Shown here piece by piece: positions 56,301-64,000 of a DNA stretch of 64,000 nt. The position numbers and the translations under genes were made by a program. Positions within the stretch are counted from its first letter, which is position 1. Each line of letters begins with the position of its first letter. Origin of the DNA: Melitaea cinxia (taxonomy: Eukaryota; Arthropoda; Insecta; Lepidoptera; Nymphalidae). The DNA is taken from positions 3,096,001 through 3,160,000 of the forward strand of contig NC_059423.1 of the NCBI RefSeq assembly GCF_905220565.1, given 5' to 3'. The notes beneath the pieces were generated by a model that saw only the letters and a list, made by a program, of their open reading frames with translations, was not told the origin of the DNA and searched no databases.

Positions 56301-59300
56301 CGATAGCTGAGAAAATGGAGTTAAAACCTTTGTATTTATTCGAACTAAATAAATCATATTATATCTATACTAATATTATAAAGAGGTAAAGTTTCTAACT
56401 CTGTTTGTTTGTAGGAGGTAATCTTCGCAAATGCTGGATGCCAATCACGAAAATTTTGTCACTAACAGAAAGCTACACTATTCAGAAATGATATAGGCTA
56501 TATTTTATTGTTATCGAATAAAAACTTCAGTAAAAAATAATATTATACGTAAAACAAGTCGGAGAAATGCGAGTGAGATGAAACTATTACGAGTATATAT
56601 TTGTATCACAAAAATAATTAACGCCCAACGAAGTGTGAAGTGAAAATATGTCTGATGAAAAGCTCTACAGCTATTATAATAAACTAAATGAAATAACTTC
56701 AAAGTTTTGCGAAAGCAATGAATAACGGTGACTGTCTGAATGGTAAACCTAAGCACGGTTGTATTGGCAGCGGTGTCCGTTTACCGTCAAGCAAGATGGT
56801 TAATAAGCTATTCTAGGGCTATAAAAAAGTCTTTATCCTTTAATTTACCTTAAGATTGAACATGAATAATGAAGTAGTAAGAGTTCCACCATAAGTCCAC
56901 AACATGTCCTTTAGCGGGATTGTGAGGACAAAATCCTTTCCTAATTTTAATATTTCATTCACGCTCATATTATTTAGATCGCCGGCGCAAATGTTATAAA
57001 TGGGAATATCATCAGTAGATTCAAGTCTGAAAATATAGAAATTTCCAATAAGATTATATTTCGTCGCGAACAAAAAAAAAACGACTACAATTTACATCGC
57101 TTCAACCTGTAATATCCCACGTTGGGCATATGTCTCTTTCCCATGTAGGTGAAGAATAAGAAGCTTAATCCACTACGCTGCTCCAATGCGGGTTGGCGGA
57201 TATATACGCTACTATGAGCTACGATCGCTATCAGGTGTACATGATACCAACTGGGACCGACGGAATAACGTGCTGTTCGAGGCACGATGGGGAGATCCAC
57301 AAGGACTGCAAAAACCTTCAGACCACGACAAGCATCTGTATGGCCAAAACAAATGTTTGTCATGTGCAGGGATTGAACCTATAACCGCCAGTGCAACAGC
57401 CACAAACCAGTGCTGTGACCATTGCGCCAATGCCTCATAAACAATTACAATTCACATAGATAAGTAATAAATATAAACATTTTAATCTTCTATCGTAGGC
57501 AAAATCAAACCCGCATTGGGTGTACGTAGTGTGTAGTAGGATAAGTTAAAAACTATTCATCAGATCCCGATTAAATTCTAATGCTAATGATTAATTTAAA
57601 TAGGGACACGTAACAAACACCACCTTTCGAATATAAAAATAATCATCAATGTCGGTACACTTATTAAAAAGTTGTGAGGTGACACATAAAATAACATGTA
57701 TGTATAAATACATTTAATAATAATTAAAAAGTATTTAAATAAATAACAATATTTTTTTATTTAACAGAACACTGGTTTTTAAAAAAATAATGAAATAAAA
57801 AATTTTGATTGACTGGATTTTTATTGGAAATTATACTTTATCGGAATAGCAGCTTACTTTTTTGTACCCCGTATCCAAGATGCAGCGATACACGCCTTGA
57901 TAGCGATATCAACTGGTATGTAATCCGAAACGATATCGGGACTTGAATGTATTGTGCGAAGTATACCTGAGTGTTATAAAAATATGTATATTAGAAACAA
58001 TAACATAAACATTTTTATTACCAGTAAAAAGTTCTATGGGTTTGTCCATTAATCACGTGATACTTGAAGGGGGAGGGAGGAGTTGTTCGAAGAAAATTAC
58101 GAAAAATCCAAGAAGGGAGAGGCTGTAATGGATTATCACGCATATTTTTTATACTTCAATGCATGAGCAAAAACAAAAAAAGGCTGTCTGTGAAATTGTA
58201 TCACGATGCCTAATTTTCCAAAATTAATCAGATTATACCTATATTTAATGTGAAAGCACACGATTTCTGGGTGGAGGGAATGCTTTAAGAAGTTACTAAA
58301 ACAACATAATATGATTAATGAACGAATCTTAAGTATAAAATAAAATCATGACTACAAAAGTATCACCAGCAATGCATTAAGTACGTTAATCGAAGTTTAC
58401 TCCTTACGAAACGTTTTAAAAAAAATGGGGAACGAAATTGTGTGAAGCAACTGAACGCTGACGCTCAAAGGCTGAGAGTGTCATTTTCAGCGCTTAAGCG
58501 CTAGAATAGTAAGCGTCAATTTATTTTTTGGTCTGATTAGACTTTTATTGTTTTAATTAATCATCAATTGATTCATTTAATATAATATTTTAATATTTTT
58601 TTAATATATGAGTAATCCTTCTTAACAAGTAAGCTTCAGTCACGCGTCAGAGCTGACAGACACAATTTTTTTATTTACCTCTAATTATTCTATATAGTCT
58701 GTTATGGTAAGATCAACGAAAATAAATTGATTTCTCGAACGAAATGAGTAATTTTTGCTATGGGACATGTGCTAATGTTGATTACAAGTTATTGGTAAGA
58801 AATATGTTATTAAAACTGGTTACTTATATTGTCTCGTGCTGCTGCAGCCATCCTGAAAAGGATGGTAATACGAAGGATTGCGTGATGAGGGTGAAACAAA
58901 TATGTTGCATGTCACCGATTTTCACCACAGAGAGGCTAGGTTCAAGTTTTCGGCAAGAGTAAAAAAACCTTTTCAGAGTTAGAATCTCCCCCACTTTTCG
59001 ACCTCAAATCGCCATCCTCCATTTTTTTGTCTCGAAAATCATCGACCCTGGTCTATAGTGTATTTTAATTAATAAGAATTGAAATTCTGTTTACTTGCTC
59101 TATGTCTTACCGAAGAAGATATCCATAAAATTCAAGATTATTAAGCTATTGTTGACTTTTTGTCAGAGATAAACGTTTAATTATTATTATTATGAAAAAT
59201 GACTTAACCAGGAAAATGTTACATTATCACCGAGTGTTGTAGGTTATAGTTTAGCAGGAGAAAACGGTAAAAACTAGTAAAACCCACATGTAAAGGTAGC

Positions 59301-62300
59301 TGTGTGCCTAGTGAATGATAAAATTTTACCTTTTCCGCATGCGATAAACATTCCAACTGGTCCATTGAAATTTTCTATCCATCCAGGTTGTGGCTCTAAA
59401 TGACTTGATATCACTGAAATAATAGTTTGTATAATTATATATGTATAAGTGAATCACCGAATGATATGTATGTAAACGCATACTTTCCGAACGATCGCTT
59501 CATATTATCGTTACTATCAGAACATTGTTTGTACAAACAATAGTTGTGTTTATTCTATATCAACAATTAAAAAAACTACTTCAATTACGTATTAATAGGG
59601 ATAAATCAAAAACAAATCATCTTAATCATATAGATCTAGCTTAAATTTAAATGAGACACGATGATAAGGAGCATCAACGAATACAAAAATAATCAAAATC
59701 GATACACTCAGTAAAGTAGCTAGTTTAAAATAAAGTCGGTATTAGTGGTGCAGTTGTGAATAATTTTCAGTTAAGCCAATAATCATAAACATGATACCCA
59801 CTAAAATCAGGGTTGTTTTATTTCCGGAATAATTTGTTTGTAGTTTGGATTCTTGTGGGTATGGTGAAGAATCATCGTAGCTTGGGGAGTAAGTAATGAT
59901 AATAATCCTGATCTCATTTTAAGCAACTGATAATCATCGGAGCGGAGCAGTGAGGTAAATTAAGCTCCGAACGTTCTCCTAAGTGTAGATAGAGGCTTAT
60001 GTCCAGTAATGGGATGTTACAGTAATAAATCAATTAATGATCTAGAGGGATCAGTCAGTTAGTCAGTTCAGCCTATCGCAGTTTACTGATAGGCCTACCC
60101 AAGTTCGCGCCAGACATCCTGGTTTTCCGCAATCCTCATGCAACTTCCACCGGCAATCTTACGTAGATCTTATTAATCATATATAGAGGGATTGTTACTA
60201 ATTTATTAATATAGCAGTTTATTGAAAATTAATATTAAAACTACTCATTTTGACCTGGCCATCTCAGTTCGATAATAGTATTAAAATACAGGTAAGTTTC
60301 ATTAACCTCTACATAATTCAAACTTACCTATAGACGGTCTAACGATGACAATCGGTAACTTTCCTTTATGCTCGTAAACGACGTGCTCTGCTAACTGTTT
60401 CGTGAACACGTATGTGTTTGGTAGCTCGCCTAAATATCTATAAGAAATATACATTAAAAAATATAGTCTTTTGTGTTGAAAAAATTTTGAGCGATCGATG
60501 TCGTTGAGCTTATCTACGCTTGAAATTAGTAATTTTCAGACAACTGAAACTTTTGAAACTTTACAAGATAAGATTAAATCTGGTCACAGTCACAAGGTGG
60601 TCAAATGAAATTGATCATTTGGAAGCTATACAATAACAGATATTCAAACATGCATATGTACATGCTTAAAGTATTTTTTTTATATATTTATATAAAGTTA
60701 TGTCCACAGGCTTATAATGCTCATCCTTTTTAACCGACTTCCAAAAAAGGAGGAGGTTCTCAATTCGACTGTTTTTTTTTTATGTATGTTACATCAGAAC
60801 TTTTGACCGGGTGGACCGATTTCGACAGTTTTTTTTTTTTTTATCGAAAGGTGGTGTGTGTCAATTGGTCCCATTTAAATTTATTTGAGATCTAACAACT
60901 ACTTTTCGAGTTATATCTAATAATGCGTTTTTATTTGACGCTTTTTTCGTCGACCTACGTTGTATTATACCATATAACTTTCTACTGGATATACCGATTT
61001 TGATAATTCTTTTTTTCTTGGAAAGAGGATATCCCTAGTTTGGTACCATGATAAGGAAACCAGGATCTGATGATGGAATCTCAGAGAAATCGTGGGGAAA
61101 CTCAAAAATCCTCAATAATTTTTTACTGGGTGTACCGATTTTGATAATTTTAAAAATTAAATAGATAAATTTAAAGTATTTAAATACTGACAATATTAAC
61201 ATATAAAGCTTAATTGCTTTTTGTGAAAATGTCCAATCATCAATATAAGAACTTTTGCCAAAACTACTTACTTTATCACGGGGCCTCACGGGGGAAGTTC
61301 ACTGATCATCTTTAGTATAGATCATACTAATAATTTTCATAGAATGATCAGTTCTAAATCATTTTTTTTTAAATGTAATTCTCACCACTCCATAAATAAA
61401 TATTGTATTTAAAATATTAAATTACTTGTTGAAATTTATATAGAAATTTGGCTTTATGTTTGTCAGTGTCATAGGTAAGGTGCACAACTGAGGTAAGGCA
61501 CAGTAGGAAATATTCTGCTCAAATCTGGAGCAGCCCGATTAGGAAAGTACAGAAGATCACAGGTAAATAATACTTCTTTTAAGCAGTGTTGTGTTCTGTG
61601 ATGTAAGGTGAATAGAGCTAATAGAGAGATTGGGGGTCGACAACGCGTTTGCGATGCTTCTGGTGTTTCAGGCGTCTTACTATCAGGTGAGTCATACGCT
61701 TGTTTGCCAACTTTGTTTTACAAAAAAATCCACACCTTCCATACGTACTTAGGGGTCAACACCTTCAATGTATGATCATCGAGTTCTTCACATATTTGTA
61801 GTGTCTTTCGCCAGTCCGCGTGTGGCGGGTACATTACTTCCTCGATGGGGTTTCGATTTGTGTTGGAATAACCCGTAGATACGTGGATTAAAACCTAAAA
61901 CGTAAAAAAGCCATTTAAAATTATAATCAAATTAAAACATTCAGTCATTTCACAGATTAAAATTATATTCATTTTTAATAAATTAATTATAATTAATATG
62001 AAGCCATCATATTAAAAATGTAGATTCTGCAGAGAAGAATCAATCATCTCTGCAATTACTCTTTTAAGAAATACTTTCAATAATTTAATAATTGACCAAA
62101 ATGTAGACTGCTGTATTTTAAACTACAGCGTGGTGAACAACACGCATGAGTTCGCGCCATTTTTGGCGCAAACTTATGGAGGCGTATGTTCAGCAGTGGA
62201 CTGCGATAAGCTGAAATGATGATGATGATGAATATATTTTTTTATATACACTTGGAAAATCTACTTTAATAATATTGTACGCCCAGCAGTGTTAGTTTAG

Positions 62301-63656
62301 TTCGTAGTCTCAAGAGAAATTCTATGGTATCTATAGCCGAACGGAAGGAATCTAATGTTGGTCTAATGTTTCGTGCATAATTTAACAAAAAAGAAAAAGA
62401 AAAAGTAAAAGAGTCTGTAAAGAGCTCACTATAGACGGCGCCACGGTTCGCTTAAACCGAAATTAAAATTATCATATCGAAAATTTCGCTCGGGCGGGTG
62501 CATCGTTCCATAGCTTAATTGGCTAGAGCGCCGACACGGTATGTCGGAGGCGCGGGTTCGAACCCCGCTGGAGCGGTCAATTTTTGATATGATATTCAAA
62601 AATGTTTAGAATTCCTAATGTGGGTAACACAAAAAAAAAAAAAAAAAAATCTTAGATATTAAAAATAGCACGGTGTCGTCTCCTGTCAAAGATTTTCATT
62701 GTAATATGAAACTTTGAATAGTTACGGGTTTCTGTAAAGAGCTCACTATAGACGGCGCCACGGTTCGCTTAAACCGAAATTAAAATTATCATATCGAAAA
62801 TTTCGCTCGGGCGGGTGCATCGTTCCATAGCTTAATTGGCTAGAGCGCCGACACGGTATGTCGGAGGCGCGGGTTCGAACCCCGCTGGAGCGGTCAATTT
62901 TTGATATGATATTCAAAAATGTTAAAGAAAAAGAAAATGAGAAATTAAGTGTTGCAGTAGATATGTATTCGTAATAAAAGATTCATTTAAGGAACTTTCT
63001 AGAAAAAATAAAAACCCACCTCTAGATTCCGAACATCTTTAGCTAGTTCAATAACTTCTTTTGTACCTCGAAGATTCAACTGTGCAGCTACTTTGAGAGG
63101 TTCGTCAAATCTAGGACAATGTCACTAATTTATAGTTAATGACACAAAACTGACATAAATGATAAAATCATGCTCATAAGGAATTAAGTTTAATTGAGAA
63201 AAAAAAAATTGCTAAAAATTAGTTAAACTCGTAGGTTTATTCATTTTTTAAAAACAAAAAATATTTTAATTACTAATTAAATATAGCCTGGTCAGGTATT
63301 TTTATTTAACCCTATTACGATTATTTTTCTAATTTACTAAAATAAATTTAAAAAAATTTCATCCATTAAGTAGATGGATGTAGTTCATCTCTATTTCGGA
63401 TCTCCTACTATCTTTACTTTACCATCAAAAGCTACTTTATCCATGATATTTCTATTCTCATCCTGTAAAAAATAATGCATTTTATCCTCCAGATAAATTA
63501 AAAACAATCTATCAGTAACTTTATCAGCGACTGGCGAAATTAGCTCTTATAAATAATACAGTTAGGTATTAGGGCTATATTACCTCACACTAGCTGCTAC
63601 GTGAAATATTATATGAGTTCTGTTTACAATCAGAGTCCTGTCTTCATCAGTAATAC
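53259..63656 (-). CDS. Fatty acyl-CoA reductase, ten exons, N-terminus beyond the window
   Basis: Joined minus-strand exons: 63584-63656, 63020-63110, 61749-61894, 60328-60437, 59330-59413, 57858-57966, 56849-57026, 55201-55271, 54607-54864, 53259-53367. They give 409 residues; the family is usually 500-540, so roughly 100-130 residues with the TGxxGF dinucleotide site lie to the right of the edge. These enzymes reduce fatty acyl-CoA to fatty alcohol with NADPH, for waxes, ether lipids or pheromones, usually at the ER. Seen here: HVAASVRFDEPL (18-29), Ser61 in HVSTGYSN, the catalytic pair Y113 and K117 in NTYVFTK, VRPSI, and from about 270 the FAR_C domain with KIQRRIYVANIALRYY, ending in a hydrophobic C-terminus. 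All joints keep phase. Which of the many insect FARs it is cannot be told. Confidence 0.94.
53511..53672 (+). mobile_element. Second Helitron-like family member
   Basis: It begins TCTATATAAATAAAAATG and ends gggcagCTAG followed by T. It shares the core 'aagcgcataactcgagaatgg' region with 8681-8866. It lies in the last intron of the reductase gene. Confidence 0.55.
53938..54035 (+). mobile_element. Decayed tRNA-derived SINE head
   Basis: 'cagcccatcagcgtgacttg', then 'gtttcgattcccaccccatg'. Related in layout to 48698-48790. Confidence 0.4.
54372..54552 (+). mobile_element. SINE-like family B, 3' part nested in a family C copy
   Basis: From 'gctgtagcgtcttcggcgc' to the (ATG)n tail at 54522-54549. 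Family C sequence in reverse lies on both sides (54262-54345 and 54549-54572). Confidence 0.6.
54607..54864 (-). CDS. FAR exon: FAR_C domain
   Basis: Acceptor tttcag, donor gttttg (weak but GT). It encodes LVKIQRRIYVANIALRYYL, QQWTFCNKNFIALRSK, FYYEIENVDKTEFF and LPKARAHYKR. Confidence 0.94.
55201..55271 (-). CDS. FAR exon: start of FAR_C helices
   Basis: Acceptor atttcag, donor gtaaga. It encodes VLFQHVLPAIFVDLILWILG KKP, with the H-x-LPA-x-x-x-D pattern of FAR_C. Confidence 0.92.
55540..55608 (-). mobile_element. SINE family A tail scrap
   Basis: 'cgcttcagttgtaatatctc', then 'gcctctttcctcatgtagg'. It lies in an intron of the reductase gene. Confidence 0.5.
55825..56185 (+). repeat. Decayed repeat family C
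   Basis: 'gaggaagtacagaaccttcc', 'aaggtagccagagctcttga', 'gcttaccatcatgcggaacc'. Partly duplicated internally. In an intron of the reductase gene. Confidence 0.4.
56849..57026 (-). CDS. FAR exon
   Basis: Acceptor tttcag, donor gtaaat. It encodes LESTDDIPIYNICAGDLNNM up to TTSLFMFNLK, the end of the Rossmann domain and the start of FAR_C. Confidence 0.93.
57098..57438 (-). mobile_element. SINE family A, near full-length
   Basis: Reverse copy in an intron of the reductase gene, from 'cgcttcaacctgtaatatc' to the head 'ccattgcgccaatgcctc'. Substituted in the body. Confidence 0.7.
57858..57966 (-). CDS. FAR exon
   Basis: Acceptor actcag, donor gtaagc. It encodes ILRTIHSSPDIVSDYIPVDI and AIKACIAASW. 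A nearer GT (after ATACGGG) would break the frame, so the donor at 57857 was chosen; it gives GTKK joined to LESTDD. Confidence 0.9.
57967..59329. other. FAR intron sequence, no exon seen
   Basis: Contains 'gtccattaatcacgtgatac' with a G-rich stretch at about 58060-58090, which looks like an old transposon piece, and a cysteine-rich 72-codon frame (58744-58962) without splice support. Confidence 0.45.
59330..59413 (-). CDS. FAR exon
   Basis: Acceptor atttcag, donor gtaaaa. It encodes ISSHLEPQPGWIENFNGPVG and MFIACGKG, the P-GW-x-N-x-NGP motif of the family. Confidence 0.93.
59930..60024 (+). mobile_element. Diverged SINE family A tail
   Basis: 'ggagcggagcagtgaggtaa', then 'ttatgtccagtaatgggatg'. 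The remainder is unrecognisable. Confidence 0.4.
60051..60172 (-). mobile_element. RTE-type LINE 3'-end scrap
   Basis: It starts with agtcagttagtcagttcagc and continues as the RTE 3' end, 'aagttcgcgccagacatcc', to 'ccggcaatcttacgtagat' at 60171. It lies in an intron of the reductase gene. Confidence 0.6.
60328..60437 (-). CDS. FAR exon: YxxxK catalytic motif
   Basis: Acceptor cttatag, donor gtaagt. It encodes YLGELPNTYVFTKQLAEHVV up to LPIVIVRPSI, with the SDR Tyr and Lys spaced correctly. Confidence 0.95.
60673..60722 (-). mobile_element. Tiny fragment of the same LINE 3' end
   Basis: Poly-T, then tatata.., then 'tccacaggcttataatgctc' repeats the 3' end seen at 1499-1560, with the hairpin stem degraded by substitutions. 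It abuts another repeat family at 60730. It supports the 3' boundary of the LINE at 1499. Confidence 0.5.
60730..61165 (+). repeat. Family X, 5' part
   Basis: 'aaccgacttccaaaaaagga' with two short T-runs, to 'gtaccgattttgataattt'. In an intron of the reductase gene. Confidence 0.5.
61487..61715 (+). repeat. Repeat family C
   Basis: 'aactgaggtaaggcacagta', 'gagcagcccgattaggaaag', then 'acgcttgtttgccaac'. It sits 34 bp from an exon boundary of the reductase gene (61749). Confidence 0.55.
61749..61894 (-). CDS. FAR exon: catalytic serine region
   Basis: Acceptor ttttag, donor gtacgt. It encodes VLIHVSTGYSNTNRNPIEE up to DDHTLKVLTPK, including the Ser of the extended-SDR active site. Confidence 0.92.
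62125..62231 (+). mobile_element. SINE-like family B, 3' scrap
   Basis: 'agcgtggtgaacaacacgca', then 'gttcagcagtggactgcgat' and (ATG)n at 62217-62231. It lies in an intron of the reductase gene. Confidence 0.6.
62414..62606 (+). repeat. tRNA-like element in inverted repeat, tandem copy 1
   Basis: 193 bases identical to 62731-62923 (period 317). A 72-base tRNA-shaped core (62504-62575) lies between 'atcatatcgaaaattt' and 'aatttttgatatgat', which are inverted repeats. Confidence 0.7.
62504..62575 (+). other. tRNA-like cloverleaf (SINE head or tRNA relic)
   Basis: A 7-bp acceptor stem CGTTCCA/TGGAGCG (one G-T), a D stem GCTT/GAGC, an anticodon stem CCGAC/GTCGG with loop ACGGTAT, and a T stem GCGGG/CCCGC with loop TTCGAAC. 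Pol III A box tagcttaattgg and B box ggttcgaacc are both present. Base 33 is C, not the universal T, so a working tRNA is doubtful. Confidence 0.6.
62731..62923 (+). repeat. tRNA-like element in inverted repeat, tandem copy 2
   Basis: Exact second copy of 62414-62606, with its core at 62821-62892. The identity over 193 bases indicates a recent duplication inside an intron of the reductase gene. Confidence 0.7.
62821..62892 (+). other. tRNA-like cloverleaf, second identical copy
   Basis: Same fold and same ACGGTAT loop as 62504-62575. Confidence 0.6.
63020..63110 (-). CDS. FAR exon: RFDEPL motif
   Basis: Acceptor tcctag, donor gtgggt. It encodes FDEPLKVAAQLNLRGTKEVI and ELAKDVRNLE, the helix after the nucleotide-binding strands. 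Confidence 0.92.
63584..63656 (-). CDS. FAR exon (first visible)
   Basis: Minus acceptor atttcag before 63656, donor gtaata after 63584. It encodes ITDEDRTLIVNRTHIIFHVA and ASVR, the strand and loop before the RFDEP motif. The donor is weak, but the Arg codon completes correctly with the next exon. Confidence 0.88.
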
Positions 63657-64000
63657 CTGAAATAAAAATTAATTAGGATTTACTTAGTTATTTTAACACT
63701 ACCTCATTCTGGGTACTAGATAAGTCTATGTATAAAATAATAGCTACTCGATGCGACGATGTACAGAAAATATATGTAAAAAAAATAATTATAGAGGCTT
63801 CAATTGAAGTGATAGAATAGAACATTTTTTTTTTTATTTTTTATTTTTTCAGACTTTCTGGCTCTCTATATCTATTTGCATTCTTAGATTTATAATTGTC
63901 AATGGTTAGTTTGAAATGTGATGTAGGTTACATCTCGATAAAGTCTAGAAGAACTTTATTGGTCACAGTCGTTACTCATCGCATCGATATTATTAACTTT

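Noticed and set aside
58744..58962. Cysteine-rich 72-codon frame
   Set aside because: The cysteines do not form a recognisable zinc-finger or toxin pattern, and the frame lies inside a FAR intron on the opposite strand without splice support.
62504..62575. Annotation as a functional tRNA-Thr gene
   Set aside because: It folds well, but position 33 is C, copies are decayed elsewhere and it sits in a repeated unit; kept as tRNA-like.
63393..63463. Exon-like minus frame (acag then DENRNIMDKVAFDGKVKIVG) ending in a stop within the FAR gene
   Set aside because: The exons at 63584 and 63020 join in phase to give ASVRFDEPL, the conserved motif, so nothing is needed between them, and the piece ends in a stop.

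Overview
This is an AT-rich stretch of an insect nuclear genome, almost certainly a butterfly or moth (Lepidoptera). The evidence is two spliced insect-type genes with GT..AG introns plus a dense population of short interspersed elements, RTE-type LINE tails and small CTAG-ended (Helitron-like) elements that I recognise as typical of lepidopteran DNA. There is no bacterial or organellar character, no operon and no CRISPR array.

Layout. (1) 1-6.4 kb: an R1-like non-LTR retrotransposon, 5'-truncated and on the minus strand (1499-6330), sits inside a small Helitron-like repeat and has a 16-bp target-site duplication. Its long open frame encodes the end of a reverse transcriptase, an RNase H with all catalytic residues, a zinc-knuckle, a roughly 520-residue linker and, at the C-terminus, a complete superfamily 1 helicase of the kind found in plus-strand RNA viruses (tobamovirus-like). 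(2) 6.4-25.9 kb: no host gene seen; interspersed repeats, RTE LINE 3' ends, foldback elements and simple sequence. (3) 25.96-50.48 kb, plus strand: nine coding exons of a CD36 / scavenger receptor class B protein. The first coding exon(s) were not found; the last exon gives a second membrane span and an unusually long acidic cytoplasmic tail. (4) 53.26-63.66 kb, minus strand: ten exons of a fatty acyl-CoA reductase, complete at the C-terminus, with the N-terminal NAD(P)H-binding part beyond the right edge.

The two host genes are convergent, about 2.8 kb apart. One is a lipid or ligand receptor family and the other a lipid reductase family, but nothing in the sequence shows that they act together. 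Their introns are full of repeats. Five tRNA-like sequences lie inside inverted repeats, two of them in a tandem duplication of 193 identical bases. Two SINE families share their 3' tail with the RTE LINE.

The most notable system is the LINE with a viral-type helicase. I recall published work describing R1-type LINEs of insects with such a C-terminal domain, so the architecture is not new to science. This copy is well preserved and its boundaries can be read to the base. All splice sites and protein assignments were read by eye from the sequence; no search was run.
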